DNA of 64,000 bases, taken from NCBI RefSeq assembly GCF_900289045.1, contig NZ_LT985188.1:1488001-1552000 (forward strand). The letters are read 5' to 3'. Under the pieces are notes generated by a model, which worked only from the letters and a program-made list of their open reading frames with translations, had not been told where the DNA came from and made no database searches. The DNA comes from Micropruina glycogenica (lineage in GTDB: Bacteria > Actinomycetota > Actinomycetes > Propionibacteriales > Propionibacteriaceae). Below are positions 1-9,350 of the stretch, piece by piece (the first letter of the stretch is position 1; every line of letters starts with the position of its first letter). The position numbers and the translations under genes were made by a program.

Positions 1-121
1 CCTGACGGATAGCGCCCCCGTTGTCGGCCTCAGGGCTCTCCCCCATTGCCGCCCCAACATGTCGGCGGCGCCTCGTTGGCCGCGCGCGCCGGGCATACAG
101 TGAGGCAACTTCGCGGAAGGC

Positions 122-949
122 ATGACGATGACGCTCCCCAACAAGCCCGCCGACCAGGCCCAACCCGAGTTTCCGCTCTACGACCCGACGGCTCACGCTG
201 ACGCCGACATCGACAACCCGCCACCAGAACTCGCGACGGCGCTCACGCCCCCCGCACCCGTACCACCGGCCCAGCGAGGGGTGTCGCGGCGCAGAATGCT
301 ATGGCTGGGCGCCGCTGGTATCGCCGCCGTGGGCGTGGCCATGGCCGGCAACAACGCCTTCGGCCCGCGCCGAGGGGGTACGTTCACGATTCCGGCGTCC
401 GCCAAGGTGCTCGTGATCACCACCGAGAGCGGCGACGTGCAACTGCGCGCGGCCGTGGGCACGCCGGTGGGCGAGTGGTCCGACAAGCTCGCGCCGGGCG
501 CCCAGACGCCCACCGTCATCATGGACGGTGACACCGCCCGCATCTCGGGCGATGGCCGCACCGACCTCACACTCGGCGTGGCGCAGGGCGTCGAGGTGCG
601 GGTCGAGACCCGCAGCGGCGACGTCACCGGCAGCGACCTCACCGCAGCCGGGGTGACTGTTCAGACCGCCAGTGGTGACGTGCAGTTGAGGCTCAGCAGC
701 GCCGGCGGGCAGGTGACGGTCAGCACCGCGTCCGGCGATGTGCAGGTGCGGCTGAGTGGTGCCCCCGAGGGCGTCACGGTCAGCACGGCGTCCGGCGACG
801 TGAGCATCACGCTGCCGCAACCGACCGGCGGTGACGGCTACCTGGTGACCACGCAGACCGCCTCGGGCGACGTGGACGCCATCGCCTCCGACGGCCGTCG
901 TCCGGTGACGGTGACCACTGCCAGTGGCGACATCAGCGTGCAGTACTGA
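122..949 (+). CDS. DUF4097-type beta-repeat membrane-anchored protein
   Basis: The product is 275 aa. A proline-rich N-terminus is followed by three arginines and one hydrophobic segment (about residues 59-77), which should anchor the protein in the membrane or act as an uncleaved signal. The rest is a ladder of short strands with the motif TASGDV or close variants repeated about seven times between residues 105 and 275. That is the signature of the DUF4097 adhesin-like beta-helix family, whose role is unknown. The GGAAGG ribosome site at 115-120 is too close to the ATG at 122 and better spaced for the second ATG at 128, so that may be the true start. It is convergent with the aminotransferase downstream. 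Confidence 0.85.
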   Translation: MTMTLPNKPADQAQPEFPLYDPTAHADADIDNPPPELATALTPPAPVPPAQRGVSRRRMLWLGAAGIAAVGVAMAGNNAFGPRRGGTFTIPASAKVLVITTESGDVQLRAAVGTPVGEWSDKLAPGAQTPTVIMDGDTARISGDGRTDLTLGVAQGVEVRVETRSGDVTGSDLTAAGVTVQTASGDVQLRLSSAGGQVTVSTASGDVQVRLSGAPEGVTVSTASGDVSITLPQPTGGDGYLVTTQTASGDVDAIASDGRRPVTVTTASGDISVQY

Positions 950-967
950 GCGTTCCCGACAGGCGGA

Positions 968-2125
968 TCAGCCCACGTAGCGCACCAGTCGATCGAGCCC
1001 CTCGTTGAGCTCGTCGGCGGTGCCGCAGAACGACAACCGCATGAACCTGCGCCCCTGCACCGGGTCGAAGTCGATGCCCGGAGTGAGCGCCACGCCCGTT
1101 TCGGCGAGCACCTGCGCGCACCACGCCTGCGAGTCGTCGGTCAGGTGCCCGATGTCGCACCAGGCGTAGAAGGCGCCGTCGGGCGGGGCGAAGCTGGTGA
1201 TGCCCAGCTCGGGCAGCCGGGCCAGCAGCAGGTCGCGGTTGGCCGCGTAGCGGCGCACGTGCCCGTCCAACTCGGCGCGTGCGTCCGGCCCGAAGGCAGC
1301 CACGCCGGCCGCCTGCGAGATCGCCGGAGCGCAGATGGCCAGGTTGCCCTGCAGCAACTCGACCGGTCTGCGCAAGGCGTCCGGCACGAGCAGCCAGCCG
1401 ACCCGCCAGCCCGTCATCGACTGGTACTTGCTCAGCGACCCCACCACCACCGACTCGCGGCCGAACTGCCAGGCGCTGTCGGTGGGCCGGTCGAAGCTGA
1501 TGCCGTGGTAGATCTCGTCACTGATCAGCAGCACATCGTTGGCCTCACACCACGCGCTGATCGCCGCGAGCTCGGAACGTTCGATGATCGTTCCGGTCGG
1601 GTTGGCCGGGCTGGCGATGACCAAACCCGACGGCTTCTCGGGTAGGCCCTCCAGCATCGCCACGGTCGGCTGGTAGCGCACCTCGGGCCCGCAGTCGAGT
1701 TCGAGCAGCCGGCAGCCGAGGCTGACGATGTCGTTGCGATAGGCCGGGTACCCCGGACGGGTGATCGCCACCAGGTCGCCGGCATCGAACGCCGCCAGCA
1801 GGGTGAGCAGAAAACCCCCGGACGATCCCGTCGTCACGATCACCTGATCGGGGTCGACCTCGATCCGGTACTGATCGGCGTAGTGACCGGCGATCGCCGT
1901 GCGCAGGGCCAGTGTGCCGACGGCCTCGGTGTAGCCGAGCGTGTCGGTGTTCAGGGCGTCGGCCGCGGCGCTCAGCACCACCTGCGTTGCCGGAGTCGAC
2001 GGCTGCCCCACGCAGAGCAGTACGACGTCGTCGTGGGTGCGGCGACGCTGGGCGACGGCCTTGAGCACCTCCATCACATGAAAGGGCTCCACCCCGCCGC
2101 GCCGTGACGCAGGCCTCGGGCTCAC
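968..2125 (-). CDS. PLP-dependent class I/II aminotransferase
   Basis: The 385-aa product fits the fold-type I aspartate aminotransferase family, cytosolic enzymes that move an amino group between an amino acid and a 2-oxo acid. Visible motifs are the substrate/PLP region with SPANPTGT, the DEIYHG stretch and the PLP-lysine segment SLSKYQSMTGWRVGW. The GTG start at 2125 overlaps the stop of the upstream YihY gene (GTGA), so the two are co-transcribed. Substrate specificity cannot be read from the sequence. Confidence 0.93.
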   Translation of the reverse strand: MSPRPASRRGGVEPFHVMEVLKAVAQRRRTHDDVVLLCVGQPSTPATQVVLSAAADALNTDTLGYTEAVGTLALRTAIAGHYADQYRIEVDPDQVIVTTGSSGGFLLTLLAAFDAGDLVAITRPGYPAYRNDIVSLGCRLLELDCGPEVRYQPTVAMLEGLPEKPSGLVIASPANPTGTIIERSELAAISAWCEANDVLLISDEIYHGISFDRPTDSAWQFGRESVVVGSLSKYQSMTGWRVGWLLVPDALRRPVELLQGNLAICAPAISQAAGVAAFGPDARAELDGHVRRYAANRDLLLARLPELGITSFAPPDGAFYAWCDIGHLTDDSQAWCAQVLAETGVALTPGIDFDPVQGRRFMRLSFCGTADELNEGLDRLVRYVG

Positions 2126-3204
2126 TTCTTGCGCACCGCCCGCGAGAACCAGCCCACGACGGCGGCCACCACGGCGCCGATGCCAACACCGGTCGCGGCA
2201 CCGATCACGTAACCCGTACCCATGCCCACTTTCATCGCCTTCTGCGCAACGGCCTCGCGCACCATCGGCACCGGCGGTTCGGCGAACTCCGCCGGTGCGT
2301 CGACCACGTCGGCGGCCAGCGGCGAGCGCACCACGGGCCCGGCCTGCGCGGTGGCCATCCAGGCCGCGAGGTACAGAATCAACGTGGCGAAGATGTTGAA
2401 GAACAGCATCAGCACGATGATCGGGCCGAAGATCGACGCGGCCGCGTTGCCCGAGAAGGTGCCCCAGATCAGGGTGGCGCCGTACTGCAGCACCGCAAGG
2501 CCGACAGAGCCCAGCGCTGATCCGATCAACCAGTGTCGCGTCGGTATGCGCCGCGGCGCCGCCGCCGCGTACAGAAAGGCGAACAGCCCGAATCCCACCG
2601 CCAGCGACACCGGCACCGGTGCGGCGTACACGGCTGCCCTGGCCAGGTAGCTGTCGGCGACGCCCAGCCAGCCCAGAATCAGCTCAGAGAAGGTGGTGGC
2701 CACCGAGGCCAGCGCGAACATCAGCAGCACGCTCACCAGCACCACCAGCAGGGTGCCCAGGTTGAGCAACGTCTCGGCGGCGATGTTGCCCTTCTTCTCA
2801 GGGTCACCGAGGTCGGCCCGCATCTGGGCGCGAATGGCGCTCTTCAGATTCGCCATCCACGAGGCGCCCGACCAGGCGAAGATGCCCAGCGAGATCACCG
2901 TGGTGGTGGCCCAACTGCTGAGCGCCCGCTCCATCACCGCGACCAACTGGTTGCCGATCGGATTGTTCTGAAACTGGTCGGTGATGAGCTGCCTGATCCA
3001 GTCGAGCAGGTCGGGTCGAAAGACGGTCAGCACCATGCCCAGCATCGAGAACGCGAACAGCAGAACCGGCACCAGCGACAGCACCGAGAAATAGGTCACT
3101 GCGGCCGCGAACTGATTGCCCAACCGCGCGGTGAACCGCTCCTGCATGCGCAGCAGGTGGGCGATCCACGGTTTGGCCTTGAGGTTCTCGATCCACTGCG
3201 GCAC
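2122..3204 (-). CDS. YihY/BrkB-family inner-membrane protein
   Basis: This multi-pass membrane protein has about six hydrophobic helices. It shows the family hallmarks: an N-terminal amphipathic stretch, FAAAVTYFSVLSLVPVLLFA in the first helix, and a WGTFSGNAAASIFGPIIVLM region late in the protein. YihY/BrkB proteins have no firmly established function; older annotation as ribonuclease BN is wrong. I chose the GTG at 3204 because AAGGGA lies just upstream. A TTG at 3222 would add six residues. The C-terminus is a glycine/valine-rich helix ending in basic residues. The gene is translationally coupled to the downstream aminotransferase. Confidence 0.88.
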   Translation of the reverse strand: MPQWIENLKAKPWIAHLLRMQERFTARLGNQFAAAVTYFSVLSLVPVLLFAFSMLGMVLTVFRPDLLDWIRQLITDQFQNNPIGNQLVAVMERALSSWATTTVISLGIFAWSGASWMANLKSAIRAQMRADLGDPEKKGNIAAETLLNLGTLLVVLVSVLLMFALASVATTFSELILGWLGVADSYLARAAVYAAPVPVSLAVGFGLFAFLYAAAAPRRIPTRHWLIGSALGSVGLAVLQYGATLIWGTFSGNAAASIFGPIIVLMLFFNIFATLILYLAAWMATAQAGPVVRSPLAADVVDAPAEFAEPPVPMVREAVAQKAMKVGMGTGYVIGAATGVGIGAVVAAVVGWFSRAVRKK

Positions 3205-3222
3205 CGGGCGTCCCTTCGTCAA

Positions 3223-3688
3223 ATGGGCCCGATCAGCCTAGCCGGACGCCGAGGGGGCGGCGCACACCGTTCTGGGCGGGTCTGCACGGTTTGTGCGGTG
3301 AGCACGCGACTGCCGCACTGGCGGCCCCGCCGCCGTCAGCCCGTGACCCTGATCGCGCGATCACTTGCCCGGCGGTGCTGAACCGGATCGCGACTTCCGT
3401 CGGGGGCCCATGCTCGAACCGCCTGAGCCCACGCCGCCAAGACATTGTGAATCTGACCCCCGTCTGGGGTGGTCCATTTCACACCATCGTGTCGGTAACG
3501 GTTGGGGTGGTGGGACCTTGGCGGCCAGCATGCGCACGCGCTCGAGCGCCGAATGGCGCTACCCGGGGGTTTCAACAAGCTCGATCAGCGGTGAGCTACG
3601 CGGCCGTACCCGAGGTCTCGACACGCTCGACCCACGGCTGAGCTACTCGACGCAGCTCAGGTCTCGGCGAGCTCGACCAGCGGCTGAG
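3223..3688. other. Gene-poor gap with dispersed repeats
   Basis: I see no convincing gene in this 466-bp gap between the yihY and gcvP genes. The gcvP-proximal half (about 3560-3703) holds three degenerate copies of the dispersed TCGA-rich repeat, two of them as near-direct copies 46 bp apart. The other half is unremarkable. Confidence 0.6.
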
Positions 3689-3703
3689 CTACTCGGCGTA
3701 GCT
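3625..3703. repeat. Two direct repeat copies, the second entering the gcvP 3' end
   Basis: The 33-bp segments at 3625-3657 and 3671-3703 match at about 29 positions; both contain CGGCTGAGCTACTCG. The second covers the gcvP stop codon and its last four sense codons. A more degenerate copy lies at about 3575-3600. Confidence 0.75.
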
Positions 3704-6541
3704 GTCGATGGGCGGGCACGAGCACACCAGGTTGCGGTCGCCGTACACGCCGTCGATGCGTGCGCTGGCCGGCCAGTACTTGTTGTTCGCCCCCGTGCCG
3801 ATGCTGCCCAACACCAGCCCGCCCGGGTAGACGGCCAGCCGGCGCGGGTACGGGTGCGGCCAATGGTCGGCGACCAGCCGGTTCTGGGTGTGCGGTGCGT
3901 TGTGCAACGGATTGTCGTCGGCCGGCCACTGCCCCGCCGCCACCGCGTCGGCCTCGGCCCGAATGGCGATCATGGCGTCGCAGAACCGGTCTAGCTCGGT
4001 CGCCGATTCTGACTCGGTGGGTTCGATCATCAACGTGCCCGAGACCGGAAAGCTCATCGTTGGCGCGTGAAACCCGTAGTCGATCAGGCGTTTGGCCACG
4101 TCGTCGACAGTCACCCCGGTGGCCTTGGTGAGCGGCCGCAAGTCGGCGATGCACTCATGGGCCACCAGTCCGTCGGCGCCGGTGTACAGAATCGGAAAGG
4201 CGCCACCGATGCGTTTGGCGACGTAGTTGGCGGCCAGCACCGCCGCCTGCCCCGACTCGCGCAGCCCGTCGGGCCCCAGCATGGCGATGAAGGCGTGGCT
4301 GATCGGCAACACGCCGGCCGACCCGAAGGGGGCGGCGCTCACCGGGCCGTACGACGTGACAGGCCCCGCCTCGGCCAGCAACGGATGATTGGGCAGGTAC
4401 GGGGCCAAGTGCTCGCGCACCGCCACCGGACCCACGCCGGGCCCACCGCCGCCGTGCGGAATGGCGAACGTCTTGTGCAGGTTGAGGTGGCTCACGTCGG
4501 CACCGAAGCGGCCTGGCTGGGCCAGCCCCAACAGCGCGTTGAGGTTCGCGCCGTCGACGTACACCTGGCCGCCGGCGTCGTGCACCAAGGCGCACAGTTG
4601 CCTGATGGTGTCTTCGTACACGCCGTGGGTGGACGGGTAGGTGACCATGATCGCGGCCAGTGTGTCGCGGTTGGCGTCGATCTTGGCGCGCAGGTCGTCC
4701 AGATCGACCGAACCGTCGTCGGCGGTCTTCACCACCACCACCTTCATGCCGGCCATCACCGCCGACGCGGCATTGGTGCCGTGCGCCGAGGCGGGAATCA
4801 GGCAGACCGTGCGCTGGTCGTCACCGTTGGCGAGGTGGTAGCTGCGAATGGCCATCAGGCCCGCGAACTCGCCCTGGCTACCGGCGTTGGGCTGCACCGA
4901 CACCCGGTCGTAGCCGGTGACGGCGGCCAGCGCGGCGCACAGCCGATCGATCATCACCAGGTAGCCCTGCGCGTCGGCCACCGGCGCGAACGGGTGCAGG
5001 TTGGCGAAGCCGGGCAGGCTGATCGCCTCCATCGACGTGGTGGGGTTCAGCTTCATGGTGCACGACCCGAGCGGAATCATGCCGCGGTCGAGGGCGAAAT
5101 CGCGGTCGGACAGTGCCCGCAGGTAGCGCAGCATCTCGGTTTCGCTGTGCCGGCTGTTGAACACCGGGTGGGTCAGATAGTCGATCGCGCGGTCGTGGCC
5201 GGCCAGATCGCCCAGGGTCGCTTCGCACGGTGCGGCGACGCCGAACGCGGTGCAGACCGCCGCCAGATCGGCCTCGGTGGTGTCTTCGCCGACGCTGACG
5301 CCCACGTGGTCGGCGTCCACCAAGCGCAGGTGGACGCCGCCCTGGGCGGCGGCCTCGACCACGCCCTCGGCCCGGCCGGGCACGGCGAGAGTGAGGGTGT
5401 CGAAGAACGATTCCGACGCGAGCGGCGCGACAGGTGCCAGGGCCGCGGCGAGGCGTCGGGCCTTGTGGTGCACCTGTTCGGCGATGGTCCGCAGCCCGTG
5501 CGGGCCGTGGTAGACGGCGTAGAACGAGGCCGTCACGGCCAGCAGCACCTGCGCGGTGCAGATGTTCGACGTGGCCCGGTCGCGGCGAATGTGCTGCTCG
5601 CGGGTCTGCAGCGCCAGCCGTAGCGCGGGGGTGCCGTCGGCGTCGACCGAGAGGCCGACGAGGCGTCCGGGCAGCTGACGCTCCAGCCCTTCGCGCACCG
5701 CGATGTAGGCGGCGTGCGGGCCGCCGTAGAACAGCGGCACGCCGAAGCGCTGGGTGCTGCCCACCGCGATGTCGGCGCCCCACTCAGCGGGCGCGGTGAT
5801 CATCGTGAGTGCCAGCAGATCGGCGGCCGCGATCACGGTGGCGTTGTTGTCGTGCGCGGTTGCGGCGATCGCCCGCAACTCATCAGCGCTGCGCAACGCC
5901 CCGTCGGCGCCCGGCACCTGCACCACGATCGCGAAGGCCTCGTGCGTCTGCAGCGCCTCGACCAGGTCACCGTCGACCACCACCACGTCGACGCCGGTCG
6001 CCAAGGCACGGGTGCGCACCACCGCCAGGGTCTGCGGCAACACAGCCGCGTCGACCAGAAACACCGAGCCCTTGCGGATCACCCGGCGGGCCATCGCCAT
6101 CGCCTCGGCCACCGCGGTGCCCTCGTCGAGCAGGCTTGCCCCCGACGTGGGCAGGCCGGTCAGATCGCTGATCATGGTCTGAAAGTTGAGCAGGGCCTCG
6201 AGCCGGCCCTGGCTGATCTCGGGCTGGTACGGGGTGTAGGCGGTGTACCAGGCGGGGTTCTCGAGCACGTTGCGGCGAATCACGGGCGGAGTGATGGTGC
6301 CGTGGTAGCCGAGGCCGATCATCGCCCGGCGGGGACGGTTCATGGCCGCGTAGCCGGCGAGTTCGGCAGCGGCGGCCGCCTCGTCGAGCGCGGGTGGCAG
6401 GTCGAGTGCGTCCTGCAGCAGAATGTCGCCGGGCACGGCCGCCGCGGTGAGGGCGTCCAACGAGTCGAAACCGACCGCCTCGAGCAGTTTCTCCCGGTCG
6501 TCGCCTACGGCACCGATGTGACGGTTCGTGAAAACTGCCAT
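3689..6541 (-). CDS. gcvP: Glycine dehydrogenase (P-protein of the glycine cleavage system)
   Basis: The 950-aa product is full length for the single-chain P-protein. It decarboxylates glycine on PLP and passes the aminomethyl group to lipoylated GcvH. The PLP-lysine motif [18 protein letters not shown] and the following GPVAVREHL are intact, as are the N-terminal HIGA and the STQRFGVP region of the first half. The start is supported by AGGAGCGC before the ATG. It ends the syntenic run that also contains gcvH; gcvT and lpd are not in the window. The last four residues (SYAE) lie inside a dispersed repeat copy, so the native C-terminus may have been slightly changed. Confidence 0.97.
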   Translation of the reverse strand: MAVFTNRHIGAVGDDREKLLEAVGFDSLDALTAAAVPGDILLQDALDLPPALDEAAAAAELAGYAAMNRPRRAMIGLGYHGTITPPVIRRNVLENPAWYTAYTPYQPEISQGRLEALLNFQTMISDLTGLPTSGASLLDEGTAVAEAMAMARRVIRKGSVFLVDAAVLPQTLAVVRTRALATGVDVVVVDGDLVEALQTHEAFAIVVQVPGADGALRSADELRAIAATAHDNNATVIAAADLLALTMITAPAEWGADIAVGSTQRFGVPLFYGGPHAAYIAVREGLERQLPGRLVGLSVDADGTPALRLALQTREQHIRRDRATSNICTAQVLLAVTASFYAVYHGPHGLRTIAEQVHHKARRLAAALAPVAPLASESFFDTLTLAVPGRAEGVVEAAAQGGVHLRLVDADHVGVSVGEDTTEADLAAVCTAFGVAAPCEATLGDLAGHDRAIDYLTHPVFNSRHSETEMLRYLRALSDRDFALDRGMIPLGSCTMKLNPTTSMEAISLPGFANLHPFAPVADAQGYLVMIDRLCAALAAVTGYDRVSVQPNAGSQGEFAGLMAIRSYHLANGDDQRTVCLIPASAHGTNAASAVMAGMKVVVVKTADDGSVDLDDLRAKIDANRDTLAAIMVTYPSTHGVYEDTIRQLCALVHDAGGQVYVDGANLNALLGLAQPGRFGADVSHLNLHKTFAIPHGGGGPGVGPVAVREHLAPYLPNHPLLAEAGPVTSYGPVSAAPFGSAGVLPISHAFIAMLGPDGLRESGQAAVLAANYVAKRIGGAFPILYTGADGLVAHECIADLRPLTKATGVTVDDVAKRLIDYGFHAPTMSFPVSGTLMIEPTESESATELDRFCDAMIAIRAEADAVAAGQWPADDNPLHNAPHTQNRLVADHWPHPYPRRLAVYPGGLVLGSIGTGANNKYWPASARIDGVYGDRNLVCSCPPIDSYAE

Positions 6542-6649
6542 GCGCGCTCCTGTAGTTGTGCCGGACGCCTCGTGAGCGTCTCACACAACCTATCTCAGCG
6601 TCGCTTCAGTCCCCCACATGCACGAGCCGGAGTGTGACCCCACGAGCAG

Positions 6650-6722
6650 GAGATCCCGGCGGCGTTCCTCCGATAATCGAGGCGGGGCTGTACCGGAGAT
6701 CCCGGCGTGCGCCGGGACGACG
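6650..6722. repeat. REP-like palindromic repeat, two partial units
   Basis: Two copies of the GAGATCCCGGC...GCCGGGA(T/C)GACG palindrome lie between merR and gcvP (units near 6650 and 6695). The same family recurs at 34361-34410, 36390-36530 and 57109-57199. Confidence 0.7.
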
Positions 6723-6770
6723 TCTACAAGCCTGTTCGCGATCCGGGCATTGGCCGTGACGACGAGAAAC

Positions 6771-7346
6771 TCAACCGGCGGCCCGGGCGCGTCGGCGCTG
6801 CGAGAGCTCGTCGGCACCGTGCGCCTCGGCTTGGGGCTCTTCGTGGACGCGTTCGCTGGGCAGAGCCGACAGGCTGCCTTCGATGTCGCGCCAGACGCCG
6901 CCCAGAGCGATGCCGAACATGCCCTGACCGCCGCGCAGCAGGTCGATGACCTCGTCGTCGGACGTGCACTCGTACACCGACACCCCGTCACTCATCAGGG
7001 TGACCTGGGTGAGGTCTTGCACGCCGCGGGCGCGCAGGTGGTCGACCGCGGTGCGGATCTGCTGCAGCGAGATGCCCGCGTCGATGAGCCGCTTGATCAC
7101 CTTCAGCAGCAGAATGTCGCGAAAGCTGTAGAGCCGCTGGGTGCCCGACCCGCCGGCCGGCCGAATCTCGGGCACCACCAGGCCGGTGCGGGCCCAGTAG
7201 TCGAGTTGCCGATAGGTGATCTCGGCAGCACCGCAGGCGACCGGGCCACGAAAGCCGAGGTCTTCGGGCATCGGCGAGAAGTCGCCGTCGAAGAGCAGGT
7301 CCTGGGTATCCACGGGCTGTTCCGCCGCCTCGTCCAGACCGTTCAC
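6771..7346 (-). CDS. MerR-family regulator (Rv1830-type)
   Basis: The 191-aa product has a MerR winged helix at about residues 30-110 (ITYRQLDYWARTGLVVPEI, then RLYSFRDILLLKVIKRLIDAGISLQQI). The C-terminal half lacks cysteine clusters, so metal sensing is unlikely. It sits between DUF151 and gcvP, the place of Rv1830 in Mycobacterium, whose relatives regulate growth and division genes. The start is a GTG. About 120 bp upstream lies a 27-bp perfect dyad directly next to a TAGGCT -10-like hexamer, a layout typical of MerR-class operators, so autoregulation is plausible. Confidence 0.9.
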   Translation of the reverse strand: MNGLDEAAEQPVDTQDLLFDGDFSPMPEDLGFRGPVACGAAEITYRQLDYWARTGLVVPEIRPAGGSGTQRLYSFRDILLLKVIKRLIDAGISLQQIRTAVDHLRARGVQDLTQVTLMSDGVSVYECTSDDEVIDLLRGGQGMFGIALGGVWRDIEGSLSALPSERVHEEPQAEAHGADELSQRRRARAAG

Positions 7347-7468
7347 GTCGTCCGCCTTCGCTACCCAGGGTGTTCACCCGGCCGCGCCGGGTTGCTTGAC
7401 CTGCACGACGCTAGAACCGGCGCGCTGCAATGGTCAACGACACGCCGCACTGGTTCTGCCCAGCCTAC

Positions 7469-7495
7469 CAACCCTGAGGTTGTACCTCAGGGTTG
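7469..7495 (-). promoter_or_regulatory. Candidate MerR-type operator upstream of merR
   Basis: This is a perfect inverted repeat with 11-bp arms (CAACCCTGAGG and its complement) around TTGTA. On the minus strand it is followed immediately by TAGGCT (7467-7462), a plausible -10. MerR-family operators are dyads that sit between -35 and -10. No good -35 is visible, as expected for activated MerR promoters. Confidence 0.5.
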
Positions 7496-7504
7496 CCGAG
7501 GGTA

Positions 7505-7588
7505 CAGATCAATGTCTCGACAAGCCCTCTCCGGAAGGGTCTCGACCACAAGCCCAGCGAAGGTCTCGACAAGCGCGACCAACGCGGG
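7505..7588. repeat. Dispersed TCGA-type repeat
   Basis: Copies of GTCTCGACAAGC and GGTCTCGAC lie in the merR-DUF151 gap, right up to the DUF151 stop codon. They belong to the same family as the elements near 18.8, 22.1 and 59.9 kb. Confidence 0.6.
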
Positions 7589-8062
7589 TCAGAAGTCGTC
7601 GGGGTTCACCGAGTCGAGAAACTGCCTGAACTGCTCGACCTGGTCTTCGCTCGGCGGCTCCTCCTCGTCCTCGACGAGGGGTACCACCCCGACCGCGTCG
7701 AGCACGGCCTCGGCCACCTTGATCGGCACGCCCGCGCGCAACGCCACCGCGATGGCGTCGGACGGTCGGGCGTTCACCGGACGTCCGTCGATGATCAACT
7801 CGGCGTAGAAGACTCCCTCTTGGTGGCCCACGATGTGCGCCACCGACACCTCGCCGCCCAGGGAGTGCACCAGCGCCAGCATCAACTCATGGCTCGACGG
7901 GTGATCGGGGTCGGCCTCTTGTAGCGCGGTGAGAATGCCGGCGGCACCGGCTGCGCTCATCCAGATTGCGAGCTGCCGATCCCCCTCGACCTCGGCGAGG
8001 ATCAGCACCGGCGAGCCCTCGTCTTCGTCCAACCGAACCTCTACCACCGTCAACTCGCGCAT
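7589..8062 (-). CDS. Bifunctional nuclease family protein (DUF151)
   Basis: The 157-aa product has the DUF151 core: ELTVVEVRLDE at the start, the central HELMLALVHSLGG, then FYAELIID and RPSDAIAVALR. DUF151 relatives have been described as nucleases acting on RNA and DNA, but the role of this copy is not established. The C-terminal tail is acidic. It lies 8 bp downstream of the ftsR-like gene, in the same order as Rv1828-Rv1829-Rv1830. Confidence 0.93.
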   Translation of the reverse strand: MRELTVVEVRLDEDEGSPVLILAEVEGDRQLAIWMSAAGAAGILTALQEADPDHPSSHELMLALVHSLGGEVSVAHIVGHQEGVFYAELIIDGRPVNARPSDAIAVALRAGVPIKVAEAVLDAVGVVPLVEDEEEPPSEDQVEQFRQFLDSVNPDDF

Positions 8063-8070
8063 CAGGGCAC

Positions 8071-8772
8071 CTACTGGGGCATCGTCGATCGCATGATGGC
8101 GGCATGCGCGTGCATCACCAGTTGCATGACCTCTTGGGCCAGTTGCTGGGGGGATTGGCTGCGGCGCAGGTGCGGCGCGATGGCCTGTTCGATCAGCCCG
8201 ACCTCGCGTTCGGCGGCCTGTTTGACCACCCGCAGGTGCCGGGCGTCCATGCCGTACGCGGCCAGCTTGCGAGCCGCGACGGCGACTGTGAGTGCGTCGC
8301 GTCCGTAGTAGACGGTGCCGCGCCGCGGGCTGACCAGCGCGTGTCGTTCGAGCTCGGCCAGGCTCGCCTCGGAAAGCCCGCTCAGCTCGAGCAGTTCTCG
8401 CCTGGTGACTCTGATCGGACGTTTGGCGCCCCGCTGCTGCGGCACGGCGCCGGCCGCATTGGGCAACGGCACCTCGATGGCCGCTGCCGCCCCGGTGACA
8501 GGTTCGAGCCGGGGCGGGTCCTCGCCGCGATCCATCGCCTCGAGATGCTCGCGAATCACCTTCAGGGGCAGGTAGTGCGACTTCTGCACGGTCAGGATGT
8601 AGCGCAGCCGGGCGATGTCGGACTCGGCGTAGCGCCGATACCCCGACGGCGCCCGCTCGGGCGCGATGAGTCCTTCACTTTCGAGAAAGCGGATCTTCGA
8701 GATGGACACATCGGGAAAGTCCGCCTTCAAAACCGAGAGAACCTGCCCGATGCTGCGTAGTCCGTAAGGCAT
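8071..8772 (-). CDS. ftsR: MerR-family regulator, FtsR/Rv1828-like
   Basis: The 233-aa product has an N-terminal MerR helix-turn-helix (SISKIRFLESEGLIAPERA, SGYRRYAESDIARLRYIL) and a C-terminal all-helical domain. Position directly downstream of garA and upstream of DUF151 identifies it with Rv1828. The Corynebacterium counterpart FtsR activates ftsZ. That this copy regulates division is inferred from family and synteny. ATG start; 6 bp from the garA stop. Confidence 0.9.
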   Translation of the reverse strand: MPYGLRSIGQVLSVLKADFPDVSISKIRFLESEGLIAPERAPSGYRRYAESDIARLRYILTVQKSHYLPLKVIREHLEAMDRGEDPPRLEPVTGAAAAIEVPLPNAAGAVPQQRGAKRPIRVTRRELLELSGLSEASLAELERHALVSPRRGTVYYGRDALTVAVAARKLAAYGMDARHLRVVKQAAEREVGLIEQAIAPHLRRSQSPQQLAQEVMQLVMHAHAAIMRSTMPQ

Positions 8773-8778
8773 GTGCCG

Positions 8779-9276
8779 TCAGTTCGTATGGGTGAAGAAC
8801 AGCATGCGGAACTTACCGATCTGCACCTCGTCGCCGCGGCGCAGCGCGACCGGGCCGTCGATCAGGGTGCGGTTCACGTAGGTGCCGTTGAGGCTGTTCT
8901 CGTCCTCGACCCAGATGTGACCGTCGCGCCTGGTGAAACGCGCGTGGTTGCGCGAGACGGTGATGTCGTCGAGAAAGATGTCGCAGCGCGGGTGCCGTCC
9001 GGCCGTGGTGACGTCGGAGTTGACCAAGAACCGGGCACCGGCGGCCGGCCCCTGGCGAACGATCAGCAGGGCAGAGTTGGGCCGCAACTGGTTGATGGCC
9101 GACACGTCGTCGGCGCTGAGGTCTTCGCCGGTGATCTCTTCGGGGCTCTCGACCGCAGCAACGACCCGCGTGGTGTCACCGGTCGACTCGTGTCCGCCCG
9201 CCAGCGAGTGGCCGCAGTTGGTGCAGAAGTTGTTGGTGTCAGCGTTCTCGTGTCCGCAAGCGGGGCACCTGATCAT
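8779..9276 (-). CDS. garA: FHA-domain signalling protein GarA with an N-terminal zinc ribbon
   Basis: The 165-aa product ends in a forkhead-associated domain (about residues 70-160: GRHPRCDIFLDD, SRNHARF, NGTYVNR) that binds phosphothreonine. In Mycobacterium, GarA inhibits 2-oxoglutarate dehydrogenase and controls glutamate enzymes until kinase PknG/PknB phosphorylates its N-terminal ETTS threonines. Here the matching site reads DTTR (about residues 34-37). A CxxC...CxxC zinc ribbon (CPAC and CTNC) precedes it, absent from the short mycobacterial protein. Neighbours gcvH and ftsR fit the Rv1826-Rv1828 order. Confidence 0.95.
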   Translation of the reverse strand: MIRCPACGHENADTNNFCTNCGHSLAGGHESTGDTTRVVAAVESPEEITGEDLSADDVSAINQLRPNSALLIVRQGPAAGARFLVNSDVTTAGRHPRCDIFLDDITVSRNHARFTRRDGHIWVEDENSLNGTYVNRTLIDGPVALRRGDEVQIGKFRMLFFTHTN

Positions 9277-9350
9277 CGGCCAGACCTTTCTGCACGAATG
9301 CCGGGTTGGGTTTGGTTGGCTTCAGGCTAAGCCAGAGGTTGACGGTTCGC

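Noticed and set aside
4067-5623. Long open frame on the plus strand opposite gcvP
   Set aside because: It is antisense of a full-length conserved gene, rich in Arg, Gly and His, as expected for the shadow of GC-rich coding DNA.
6542-6770. Glycine riboswitch before gcvP
   Set aside because: The gap holds REP-like units, but I cannot find the tandem aptamer core expected of glycine riboswitches.
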